Source: Saururus chinensis
Taxonomy: Eukaryota; Streptophyta; Magnoliopsida; Piperales; Saururaceae
DNA length: 64,000 bases
NCBI GenBank assembly: GCA_035235625.1
Contig: CP141140.1
Span: 16,884,685 to 16,948,684 of the forward strand
Reading direction: 5' to 3'
Below the pieces are notes generated by a model, which did not search any database, had not been told where the DNA came from, and was given only the letters and a program-made list of their open reading frames with translations. A program made the translations under genes and the position numbers. Each line of letters opens with the position of its first letter. Within the stretch, counting starts at the first letter, position 1. Shown here piece by piece: positions 10,601 through 22,079 of the stretch.

Positions 10601-13600
10601 TGTCACGCCTCGGCGATGCCGGACCCGAGCCGAACCCGATCCAGGGGCCAGTCAAGCGCGCAGGAGCGACGAAGGGAAAATTGAGAAATGATCTAGTGGA
10701 AGACTTAACCCTAACCACAGGCGATTAACAGAAATAAGGAGTACGCACAATCTTTTGAGCAAGAGTAAATAAGAAGGAAAGAAAGAGTGTTGCTTATCAC
10801 AAAGTAAACAACTAATCTCAAACCCACATGCTTAGTTAAGTAAAGCCCATAGCGGTTCAAAATAAGTCATAAGCATCACAACTATAAAATATGACATAAA
10901 TCCAAAACAACAAAGAACCCTACACAAAGGTTCTAAATATAAAGTATAACACCAAAGAAGATAAGTCACACAACGATCTCCATGATCACATCCAAGCCAT
11001 CTCCGACATTTCCTCAAAGAGGAGATCCTGTCCGTCTGCGTGTCGCACCACGCAGCCCCAAAACAAAACACAAGAAAGATGGGTGAGTTTAACAAACTCA
11101 GCAATGGTTTTTAAATATCACTATCAACATCGAAAATACGATAGCATAGCAATATAATCATTCTGATCAAAGATTAGTAAGGTGCATCATTTTCTGATCA
11201 TACATATACGTCACCTAAAACTTGTATCATAGGGTATAATCTACCTAGTGCCATTAACATCATATCAATCTACATGGAATGTATCTCTGACATATATATA
11301 TATCAATCATGCTTCAACAACCGTATCAATCCTACATGAGATGTATCTCTAATATGCATATTCAATCATGCGTCACATCATATCAATCTGCATAAGATGT
11401 ATCTCTAACATATATATGTCAATCATGCTTCAACAACCATATCAATCCTACATGAGATGTATCTCTAACATGCATATTCAATCATATGTCACATCATATC
11501 AATCTGCATAAGATGTATCTCTACATACATATCAGTCATGCTTCAACATCATATAATGCACACCTCTATCAAGGAGTAATCACAAATAGCGTCACGAAGA
11601 CGGAAACACAGACAAGGCTACGTAGGCGTGTCGTGCAAGGAGTAATTATAAATAGCATCACAAAGACGGGAACACCGACAAGGCCACGTAGGCATGTCAT
11701 GATTCAAATTCTACACAAGAATTTAAGAAGATTGGGGTAGCCAATCCCTAATTGCTGCTCACCCCAGACAATCCTGGCCAAGGATGTCACATTCTCACGA
11801 AGAAAACCTAGAGCAGGTGTGTTCGCCTAGGGACATCTCCTACGGAGGGGAGAGCCCGAGTTCCCACGTAGGAAACCTGCGAATACATGGTAGCTGGTGC
11901 AAGGAGCATACCATACTAGATTCTTAGGATCCAGGTTCGACTGTCTTAATAAATAATTCTCAACCGTGTTCACAATTTAGAACAACCAAACTTGACTCGA
12001 CTCAACCCGGGGAGCGCACATGTTCCACAAAGGAATTCAAATCAAAACATGTCCTTTCGGACCAATCAAGTTTCGATTAAGCCAACGACCAATTGAACCA
12101 GCACGCAATTTCACCACATTACATCCAATCGATCAAATTCAATTAATCTCGATAAAACCTCGTTCACGAAGTCCAATCCATGATGCATGATATCATGATA
12201 TTAAACCAAACATAAACCATGAATTCCCTTTAACTAAACTCAACCTAACTCGGAGTGTGCACGTAAAAGGACCTCTATGTCGACTCTAGTCCTCACGTCC
12301 CATACCATGAGTATTCATGACTCCATAGAAGCAAATTTAACTAAGCACTAGCACAACGAACCTTAGAGCTATTCATCGACATAATGCGTCCCATACCACA
12401 AGTGTCTAACGATTTCTCCTCGGCTGTTCCACACAACCGGTCAATTGGAAATACATTTTCATGATGCATGCAGCATGGTACATACGTGGGCAAGACATAC
12501 ACGAATCCTAAACCATGATAAGTGCTCTCATCAGCCCCTAATGCATCATCCATAATCATAATATCAAGCTTCTACATCATCATTAAACCCCACATGTGTG
12601 TGTAACTAGTAGAAGTACTTCACTCAATGCATTTCAACATGCTTGAAATTAAACTCACTACCACACTACACATGTGAACTTCCATCTAATCATGAATTCC
12701 AGTGGAAATAATAGGAGAAGAATCATTGAAAACATAACTCAAATCAAAACTCAACCACAAAGACTAAACACATATAAGATCATTCATTTCATCCTTGAGT
12801 CATGACATTCACCAACATCTACCATCAACTAACCACATTCTATCATGACAAATCAGTCCAATAATAAGTTGTAGTTCTACTGAAAATATGTTTAACCAAA
12901 GGAAATCAACCATTCATAATTTCAAGATGACAATTCCAACATCATGCCACAAACCTCTAAGCATATATATCTCAACTCCATAACCTCAATAGCATGCCTT
13001 TCCAGTAGTATAATATAGCTTAAAACACTCCACATTCATATGAAATTGGCAAGCTAAAGTGGAATCATCGAAATAAACATCATGCATTAGACCACAAATT
13101 TTGCTGTGTAGCCGTTCGAACGCCCTTCAGGCCGTTCGATCGGCTAAACAGGAAAAATTCAAATTCACAGTTTGGCCGTTCGAACGCCCAGCAAGCCGTT
13201 CGATCGGCTGAACTGGAAAACTGTCGTTCCGGCAGTGTTGCCGTTTGAACGCCCAGAAGGTCGTTTGAACGCCAACAAGGCAGAACTGGTCATCTTCTTC
13301 CTTTCGCAAATCCAAACCGAAACACCATTGATAACACTTCAAATCCACATCTAACACCCTAATCATCATCAAAAGTCCTTCTTGACTTCCAGAATGTTAA
13401 ACCATATCATAATAATGCAAAACCCTAAGGAATCGGGATTAAATAATTCCATTTTCTAATCTTACCATTAACACACCAAATCAAACAACTCCATTCAAAA
13501 TAAGCCAAAAATCAAGAATTTTACCATGGATAAACTGAGATTTCGAAGACCCATTACCTTAGCACTTGATTAAGCTCAGATTAGAGAGTCACCTTTCTTG

Positions 13601-14370
13601 AAATCCTTGAAAACACAATGAATTTGAATTAAACTCCAATAGAAATCGATTTACCCAAGAAATCCCTAATTAAATCTTAGATCTAGGGCTTGTTGATAGT
13701 AAAAATTGAATTTTGAATGTTAGGGTTTGTAGTAAAACACAAATAAGTAGTTTTTTATGTCTAAAAATGAATTAAAACAAAGGGGAAATGGTAGATTTGG
13801 AAGAGCTTAAGAAGAAAGTAGGGTTTAGTGCTTAATTAGAGTAAGCTTACCTTAAACCGCTTCTAATTCGGGCCTAATTGGGGATTAGGTCAGACCTCCC
13901 TCCTTAGCCTATTCCCAAAAATAGAAATAACTTAGGTTTGCCCTTTTATAGTAAGGGTTGGGGTATGTATGGGTAAGTTATGAGGTGTAAATAGGAAAAG
14001 TAGGCTAAAAATGGGTATTTTACAAATTTAAGCACTAATTAAGCCTAAGAAAATTCTAAAATTTTTTATATGACCTTAAGTAGACATCTGGGTTCATTTG
14101 ACCCAAAAACCAAAATTTCAACGGTGGGGCCCACAGGGGTCCCGCCAAAACCCTAATTTTTGGAAAATTAGTGAAAAATCTGAAAAATCCCAAATATTCA
14201 TATTTGTTTTAAAATCACTTAAAATCATAATCTTAAAGTTAATTTTGGTTAAAACCATCATAAATACTATTTATTCACGAAATCACCGAATAAATCAGAA
14301 AACGCGTTAATCTCACGATAGCCAATAATTAAAGAAAATCAAAACCGGTTTAGAGATGATGGATCTTACA
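10601..14370 (-). mobile_element. Solo LTR, 3,770 bp, probably Gypsy/Tekay-like
   Basis: Starts TGTCACGCC and ends ATCTTACA (TG...CA), and is flanked on both sides by the same five bases TATCA (10596-10600 and 14371-14375). No gag, pol or internal region is present, so this is a solo LTR left by recombination between the two LTRs of one element. Read on the minus strand it runs TGTAAGATCC... to ...GCGTGACA, the same layout as the other solo LTR (TGTAATGTTC... to ...GTCGTGACA). Its sense is therefore probably minus. It contains no open frame of note. Family assignment rests on length and end sequence only. Confidence 0.9.
13113..13280. repeat. Three tandem ~65-70-bp units built on GCCGTTCGAACG / GCCGTTCGATCG
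   Basis: Inside the solo LTR, three units recur. Each has GCCGTT(C/T)GAACGCC, a short spacer, a second GTTCGATCG- or GTTTGAACG-type half, and then an AACAGG or AACTGG word. The cores TTCGAA and CGATCG are palindromic. The third unit is the most diverged. Confidence 0.8.
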
Positions 14371-14375
14371 TATCA
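14371..14375. repeat. Right target-site duplication of solo LTR
   Basis: TATCA immediately after the LTR, identical to 10596-10600. Confidence 0.88.
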
Positions 14376-17090
14376 AAGATTTATTAACATGTTAATATCC
14401 ATTGTAGATTGGGAGAACTGAGAGATTTCAACTCAACAAATTCATGTCACACATCGTACAACATTCTATTGCCTATAGAACCTGCTAAAGAAGTCATTTA
14501 TACTGGATTTGAAGAAATATCGCCAACAATGTGTGCGATATGGACATTATTTGATAACTATGAACCTCCATACAACTTAAAAAATTACGAAGGCCTAGAA
14601 TTTGAAGAAGTGTGGAGTGATTACCAATATAACAAGAATGATATAATTGACATTGAAAGTATGTCTAACCATGAAGAATTTAGACACAGCTAGGTACCCA
14701 ATAATATTGACATTGAGGCTAAGGCAAAGTGGGAGACAACCGATGATCTCAAACTGTTGGAACCAAATATTGGTGAGGGTGAGGTAATGATTGGTAGTTT
14801 ACAAGCAAAGGACTACTAGAATATACTCCAATTGGGTCCACATTTCCTAAGCCTGATACATTTCAAGAGGGTTTTGATAGACCTTGCAATAAAGGCAAAT
14901 TTCACGTATTGGGTTGTGGATGAGAATAAGAATATATACGTTGCAAAGTGCTCCAACCAATCTTGCAAGTAGTACATAAGGGCACCAAACATAGAAAATT
15001 ATGTGACTGTGACAAAGTTAACACCCGACCATGCGTGTGGAATGCAAAGGAAGTCAACTGACCACCCTTTAACATCGCACCTTTGGATTGCGAGAAAATA
15101 TTATGGGTTGTTTAAAGATTCAATAAATATTATATCAAAAAGCATAGCAAGATATATTTTAAAGCCCTGAAGTATAACTATGAACTATAAGAAATGTTGG
15201 CATGCAGGTAAGGCACATGATATTTATAGAGTTGTGTTTATGAAAACACAATTTATAAACATGACATGTTATCGACTACACAAGGCTTATCAAGTTATGT
15301 TTTTTTTAAAACACGACTTGTTTATCTATCACGTTACCATGAACACATTTCTTGCAAAGTCCAATTTTACGAAAACATGACTAGTAATCTTTTCGCATTC
15401 TCGGGAATATGATTTGTTAACCTATCGTTTAATCTTTCTTAATATTAACTACATAAAATCTTATTGTCCAAGTAAAGCACTGTGTGATTTGATTGATGGG
15501 GACCCAAACGAATCCGATCGCATACTTCCTGCATATGAAATTCAAATAAATAGGATTGATCAAGGCATGCACTGTAGTAATTCAAATCAAATCATGTGAT
15601 ATTTCTAAACCTATAGGGGGATACGATTTTAAAAGAGTATTTTGGATTTTTAGGCTAATTGCAAGAGCTTTTAGAATAACACTAAGGTCGTTGCTAACCG
15701 TAGATATGACTTTCTTAAAGGGAAAGATCCTAATTGCTATTGATAACAACTACACTAGACGAGAATAATAATTTACTATGCATCACATTTGTAATGGCTG
15801 AGAATGAGTGTGGAAAAACTTGGAGCTGGTTTCTTGAATTGATCAGAAATTATCTATTTTTTTAATCTTCCAACCAAGTTGGATATAACTGTTTCTGATA
15901 GAATAAAGGGCTTAGCAAATATTGTTAAGTAGTATTTTCCCTCTACACGCCACGAATATTGTATTTGTCACATGATAGCAAATATGTTAGATAGATTCAA
16001 AGACAACTACCTAAAAAACTAGCTCCATGTGGCAGTGGAAACTTTCACACAAAACATGTATGAGAACACAATGAACAACATTAAAGAACATTATCCTGAG
16101 GTATTTGCTTAGCTTGATAAGATAGGTGCATAGCACTAGGCCAATGTATTTTCAGGCAAAAGATATAGAACACTCAACTCAAATAGGTATGAAAGTGTTA
16201 ATGAAATGTTAAAAAAAGCCATGTCAATGCATACTACTCGGTGAATTGAGCATACAAGGGAGCACAAAACTGTATTTTTTGAGAAATGTTAGACAAATGG
16301 CCAAAATATGACTGAAGATTTAACCTCATTTGCTCATAAACACATTGAAAGCAAAAGAGAAGAAACCAGGCATATGCATGTATTGTCAATATCAATATAT
16401 GAATTCTAGGTTAAGTTGCTATATCACTAGGTAAATGCAAATAATGTTGTATGTATGTTTATATGTTATCCACAATAACGTGTATGTTCATGTGTTAAAA
16501 TAACACGATAGTTGTAAGCATACGACATGTGTTGATAGGTCATGTTTTCGATAATATTATAATATCATTTATCATGTTCTCATTAACACAATATTCATTC
16601 AACATGATGTAGTGAATCTGGTCGAAAGTAGCTCCACATGCATAAAGTTTCAACATAAGGGGCTACTGTGTAAACATGTAATTATAGTAATTGATCACAA
16701 ACTATGTGTCTGATTACTGTGAAAAATGGTACTCCGCATAAACATACAAAATGTATATCGAGAGCCATTACACCCAACGACGAATAAGAACTAGTGTGCA
16801 CCAACTAGAGTTTTGCTTACATTCAACCCACCAATCCCACTCAAACAGAGGAGGCGTCCACGAAAAAACCGAATAGAGCCTCAACCTAAGGTCAAAGCCT
16901 CATGCAAATGTGGAGTATGCGGGTAGTTGGGTCACAATCACAAACACTATGGCAATGCACAAAATGACCCTCCAAATGTGGATGATGGTTTATGTACAAG
17001 CCGAAGGAGGGCGAACAAAAGAGTAGTAAAACAACATAAGGATGGGGAACATCGATTAGGGTTGCCCTATCCACCCCCATTCCTTAGTTG
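14376..17090 (+). pseudogene. MURA-type transposase remnant with SWIM and zinc-knuckle relics
   Basis: Reading across stops and frameshifts recovers the order expected of a plant MULE transposase. An N-terminal acidic region (14409-14693) comes first. A MuDR-type domain follows near 14870-15120 (LAIKANFTYWVVDENKNIYV, KCSNQSCK, then HLWIARKY). The DDE core start is at 15690-15740 (VDMTFLKGK, keeping the first Asp) and a VSDR-like segment at about 15890. A SWIM-like finger sits at 16620-16700 (STCIKFQHKGLLCKHVI), and a zinc knuckle at 16895-16950 (CKCGVCG-LGHNHKHYG, final Cys lost). At least ten stops or frame changes break it, so no functional enzyme is made. Confidence 0.75.
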
Positions 17091-17506
17091 AATGGAAGAA
17101 ATATCATTCCCATAATTTTGTAGACATGTTCTTAGAAACACATTTTTTTATGAATGTCATGTTATCATATACGATATATGCATATCGTGTTATCGATAAC
17201 ACGATCTAACTGGAGTTTGTGTTGTCCATAACGCGATCTATTGATCAATGTATATTATTCATATTGTTTGGTGTATACATATCATGTAATCAGAAATACA
17301 ATCAAAGGGATTACATGTTACCAATTACACGATAAAAAATTACTTATAATGAATATAAAAAAAATTGTAGCTACTTGTAGAGAAATGATGTAAAGATGCA
17401 TTAAAGAAATAATTATCATATTGCATACTCAAACAAATATTAATACAAAATTAACTTAGAAACAATAGACAATAAGTTGTGTATTTATACATATTTTAAC
17501 GTATAT

Positions 17507-17860
17507 AATTTTATGTTGCTTGATGTATGTAATAGTCACTAGGCATAATTACGTTCGGATCCGATTGTATTGGAATAATATCCAATACGTACGCATGCAA
17601 CCAACGACAAGGCAATGTTGGCCAAATCCAAATTAATTATAATAATAAGTTTTATTTTAGTTCATACACGATGAACTATGAAGCTTCGTTGTATGTATGT
17701 AATTGTTACAACCTAAGTTTGCGGATGGGGAAGCTTTGAAGCTTCGTAGTGTATAGATGAACGTTGTACCTCTCACACACAAATGATGATTCCTAACTTA
17801 ACGAAAAAAAAAAATTTATTAAGAGATTTTTTGGGCCCCGGTTCGGGTCGGGGTATTACA
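17507..17860 (+). mobile_element. Truncated 3' end of an LTR related to the window's other long LTRs
   Basis: 17520-17660 matches 1265-1420 and 37540-37680 (TCGGATCCGATTGTATT..., CAACCAACGACAAGGCAATG). It ends GGGTCGGGGTATTACA at 17860, a typical TG...CA-type LTR end. The 5' part is missing: the sequence just upstream is MULE-like. Confidence 0.6.
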
Positions 17861-20343
17861 CGTGGGAAAGAAGAAACTAGAAAATTGAAAAAATTGAAGG
17901 CATGGCTCACTATTTACAGGGCATTGAGGCAGTTTCATGGGCACCACACATCACACGCACAACGCATGATGCGGTGGGGCTATGTGGCTTGTGCAATGAC
18001 ATGTACATCACAACAAGGCCCAGCCCATGCGTGCTTTGGGACACTCGTATCACATGCCGATGCGAACTGTGGGCCTGCACGAGTCTCGCAGGCTCCTATT
18101 ATGCATAAAAAATCAAAAATTTTAAATACACGTAAATTTTTATCCCAAACTCCGATGCATTCTTAGTACCATTAGGCTCATATGGACCAACTATAAAAAA
18201 CTAACCTCACAATAAAAGGTTTTTCTGCACTTTTCAAATGGGTTCTACCTATATGACACATTTCTCAAAGCTATAACTTTGATCTTGGTATTCGATTTGT
18301 GCAATTAAAGGCTTGTTATGCTCTTTTTTCATAACTCTACCACATCTTTAAGAAAGCCCATCAAATAAATACTTCAAAATAATTTAAAATTATTAAAAAA
18401 TTAAAAAAATAATTTTATTAGAGGCATAAAATCGTACCAAAAATTTATGATCATTATAATAAACGTTGTGGAGGAGGAGCTTATGTGCGGTGGAGAAAGA
18501 GGTGATAAGGGCAAGGCTGGGAGACGAAGTTAGGTAGGTCTAATTTAAGGTACAATAAATTTGTGGAAATGAAGTTGAAGGGGGCAGGGTCTCTTTGGGT
18601 GACTTCTCGCCTGGAGGTTTCAGTGTGTGTAGCAATTTCTTATATTTTGATAAAATTACAAACATTTCTAAGATTTCACCCACGAAGGCTCTTTCCATAA
18701 ATTACTCTAGAAGGAACTTAGGTCTACCCTCGACTAGTAATAAATCCATAAAAACAATCCACACTGTTTGGTCATGTTCATAGAAGACCTAACAACTTTA
18801 GTATGGAGATTCAATCCGTGGTTTATAGAGGCTACTAGAAGAAGAAAAAAGCAATGACTCAAGATGACGTGCAAAGAACTCGTAAAATAAAGGTTTGATG
18901 ATAGACGAGATTCTAAGTTGCGGGCAAGCATTTTATTCATCAACATTGCATTCTCGGGGATAAAGTGCAGTCCAAGTTCGAATTTTAGTCTCACTCTCTC
19001 TCAAGAAAAAAAAATAAAAACAGAAGAAGAAGAATCACACCATGTCCTCTAAACCATTTGGACCGCAAGGTTGCTACTAAATACATGAATGTTTGAGAGG
19101 GTAATGCTTAGAACCCACATTATCTATCCACCTACCATGTTTCCCCACTCTGTTGTCGGTCTCAAATGAGTAGTAAAAGCTCCTGGGAGGAGGGATCCAG
19201 TGGATTGATGCCTTGATATTTTTCTCCACGCAGGCCTCAACACTAATGGAAAGTGGTGGGAAATAGGGCGAGGTATATTATATATAGAAGTAAGCATTCT
19301 TTTGAAAAAGAGAAATAACAATTCCTTGCCTCATCTTTGTGGGTAGGGTACTACTTCTCCCTCAAAAGTTCTAACATGCAAGTTGCAACTAGTAAGCCTG
19401 GATTAGTTGATGCAAAGCATTTTAACATTTCTGCCAAAAGAAGAAAAATGAAAACGCCCATATGCAAATGAGGACAAAAACGACCAACTGAATAAATGGT
19501 GTCCCATCTGGGATATGTTATTTACTGTTCCACTGAAGATAAGCCAGGGCAGTGTTTCAGACCTGGCTGTGTCTTTATTGACTATCCAATTGCTTTCAGG
19601 GAGTGAAAGTGACGAGGCGCATCTTAATTAAGTACAATGAAGATTGTTGTAAAAGTACGACATGTTTGAGGAATAAGATTACATCATTATTACTTGCTAA
19701 GAGTAGAGAGTGGAAGATGTTCATTTCCCTCTTATTAGATTTTGATCTTTTTTTTTCAAAATTTTAATCAAATTGCCACTTTGTACTGCAGACGAATAGT
19801 TTTTCGTTAATTTTTATTTATATGTAATCAAACATTTTTTCTTGGAAGCAAAATATTTGGATGATTTGGTTATGAACTCTTCAGTGTGTAAAAACCCTTC
19901 TCATCCGAGGAAGACAAGAGCAGTCTCCTGCCACAGGTATCTCAACGCCTTGTAATTCTGCTGCTGCATGGACTTGTCCCTGACCCTATCCATCCATCTC
20001 AGAAGCCATGAAACTCACACATTCACATGTTATGAACAAGCCACTACATGTTCTAACCGCGAAAGAAAGATTTAAGAGGATCAACCACCTTTGATTAATT
20101 ACAGAAATCAGTCAAACTTCTAATTAACTTCATGATTAGCAAGAATAAAACAGAGAAATAACCAAACAAAAAAAAGGTTAACAGTTAAAAAACCCCATAA
20201 AGACAGAACACATCCTCCCTCATATTAATCCACAACGCAAAACAAAAACTCTTCTCCTTCCCCTTGCCCTCCAGCGACCCAATCTTCTTTACATCAATTA
20301 GACCCTCATCAGGTCATCTCCTTCTCTTCTTGCGTCTTCTGCT
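17861..20343. other. Intergenic DNA with repeat debris
   Basis: No gene recognised. 18190-18290 resembles the arm of the Harbinger-like elements at 34280 and 39195 (CTACCTATATGACACATTTCTC against CACCTATATAACATATTTCTCG). Open frames at 17783-18166 and 18595-18783 have no recognisable domain. 20160-20343 is probably the 3' UTR and flank of the gene to the right. Confidence 0.4.
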
Positions 20344-20940
20344 TCAATCTGCACCTCCATCCATCTGCAATTCCTGAAAGAGTCGCATCTCCCATTAAAG
20401 CCTGAGCTTATAATAGTATATTCTGATATTAATAAGATGAGACTGAAGGATGAAGGAGTATGAGTGACTGATTACCTGAGACGCCTTGCTGGCAGCATTA
20501 ACGTGAGCACTGAAACTAGATCTCCCTCCTAGGGGCGACGCATCAAGCACCTTGTCGTGCTTTCTGGCCATTGCATGGCTGCTCTTTCTGAGGCCCAGCA
20601 GTTCCTTCCACCGCATGGGGCCCCTGGGTGGCCGCTGCGACGCCTGGTTGTCGTCCTCGTCAATCCGGAGCTCATCGCGGAGGGTCATGCGCTGGAGCTG
20701 GGTGCTGCAGTTCTCCTTGAGGGGCAGCAGCCTGCCCTTGAAGAAGATCTCGTCGGCGGCAATCATGCTGTTGTTGGAGACGGAGAATTCAAAGTCAGAC
20801 GAGTCAGGCGGCGGACCCACCGACCTCTCCCTCTTGATCATCTGGTTAGGGTCCATGAGGTCGTTGGAGAAGGAGATCCTCGGGCTCATGGCTCCGCAGA
20901 AGCTCTGGTGATCTGAGTTGAACATGTCTAAGCATGCCAT
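20344..20940 (-). CDS. Plant-specific protein of unknown function with RWKELLGL motif
   Basis: Two exons, 20476-20940 and 20344-20373, joined GT..AG without frame change, encode 164 aa. I start at MACLDMFNSDH rather than at the in-frame upstream codon (21069), because the upstream stretch contains the TATA-like sequence and a purine-rich leader. Visible blocks: SPRISFSNDLMDPNQ near residues 19-33, a central DFEFSV...MIAADEIFFKGRLLPLKE (a conserved plant motif), TLRDELRIDEDD, and PMRWKELLGLRKSSHA near residue 115. The last exon is only ten codons (ELQMDGGAD and stop). These blocks recur in a family of short, probably nuclear or cytosolic, plant proteins without known biochemical function (DUF1645-like). 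No membrane segment or signal peptide is seen. The gene looks intact. Confidence 0.75.
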
Positions 20941-21047
20941 GAACACGCTCCCACTGTTGAGCTTCTTTCTGCCTCTCTCTCTCTCACTCTTTCTTTCCTG
21001 CTCTTGCTCTCTTAGGCCAATGTAACAAACTCTTACCGGAGGTCTTC

Positions 21048-21056
21048 TATTTATAC
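21048..21056 (-). promoter_or_regulatory. TATA box of the RWKELLGL-protein gene
   Basis: TATAAATAG on the minus strand, about 110 bases upstream of the chosen start codon at 20940. The leader between them is an AG-rich run (20971-21000). Its position supports the chosen start over the upstream in-frame codon. Confidence 0.6.
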
Positions 21057-22006
21057 AACTAAATGTCATATATGTATATATGTATGTATGTAAGTATCTC
21101 AGAAATGTTCCACATCCACACCATCATTTATCTTCTCTTTGTTTTTGCTGCCGACATTTAAAATTCCCGTGCATTGTGGATAGGCACTTCAGCTTTTTAT
21201 GTCTAATTTGTTCGCTTTTGTGAATCAATTTTATAAATCTCACGCGTATACAGAACTACTCCCAGTATGGCTTGTATAAATAACACACTACAGGAATACA
21301 CACAACCCTTCTTCTCTCATGGCATGTCTCTATTGTCTATACATAAGTAAAAGCTAAAAGATAGAGTATAAAAATAGACTTGTTTGTCACTTTACTACCA
21401 GCATTCAGATCATGGTCTGCCAGAGTTGTAGTGAGCTGCAGCTCTGACAAGGTTTTTTCTAATCCTAATTGTAAATGTGCATCTAATTTGATTCAATCAG
21501 TTGTTAAGGCCATGCAGCAATGAGCTATTCTTATTATATATATAGCCCAAGTAGTAATGGTAGTTAAGAGGGTCTTACCACTAAAAATCAGCTGACTAGG
21601 ATGCAATCAAGATTAATATCATAATTTTGGCCCTTACATTTTACTTGATTAGTGAATGTTACTAAAATTAAGCTGTGATAAAAACATGGCATGCATGTCG
21701 TTTGGAATTTGATGGGGGTCGGCGTGAGAGGTAGATGCCTCCATGGCATGCATGTGGTGCATATGGTGTTAGAAGATGTCAAATGAATAAATGACATGGG
21801 GTTAAATGAGCGTGGAGAAAGCAACAGGAGTAATGCAAGAGGGTGGGATTGTGCAGCTGTGCAGCTGCAGCTGGTTTGGGAAGGGGCCGGCCAGTCTTTG
21901 CTAATTCAAGGCATGCAGGGCAAATGGACTGGTTGACCAGACATTTGACTCAAGCATATAATTGGCACCCCCTAGAGCTGGCGATTCCGATCCCTCGGCG
22001 GGGGAC

Positions 22007-22043
22007 CACGTGCGGATGGACCCGCTCCTCGCCGGAGCACGTG
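22007..22043. promoter_or_regulatory. Pair of G-boxes (CACGTG)
   Basis: CACGTG occurs at 22007-22012 and 22038-22043, 31 bases apart, in a GC-rich island (about 21960-22080) roughly 1.07 kb upstream of the start at 20940. The palindromic core is the binding site of plant bZIP and bHLH factors, and paired G-boxes are typical of light- or ABA-responsive regions. Function here is inference from motif and position. Confidence 0.4.
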
Positions 22044-22079
22044 ATCACATGAGGCCGGACGGCCGGTGGAGGGTATTAC

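Larger units (their letters stand above)
10320..17345 (+). mobile_element. Decayed Mutator-like element split by a solo LTR
   Basis: A MULE transposase remnant (14376-17090) is flanked by AT-rich sequence carrying many copies of CACGATA / TATCGTG words: 10340-10560 on the left, 16440-16560 and 17150-17340 on the right. The shared word content on both sides suggests subterminal repeats of one element. The solo LTR 10601-14370 lies between the left flank and the transposase, so without it the element would be about 3.3 kb. Exact terminal inverted repeats and a 9-bp target duplication were not found, so the limits are approximate. Confidence 0.5.

Noticed and set aside
11880..11950. tRNA-like A/B-box spacing (TAGCTGGTGC ... 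GGTTCGACTGTC)
   Set aside because: No acceptor stem or cloverleaf can be formed, and the stretch lies inside the solo LTR.
18930..19020. Possible SINE (GTTCGAATTTTAG then an A-rich tail)
   Set aside because: Only a B-box-like word and an A run are visible. No A-box at the right distance and no flanking duplication.
20552..20916. Two 119-aa open frames on the plus strand
   Set aside because: Antisense to the intact exon of the RWKELLGL-protein gene; GC-rich shadow frames.
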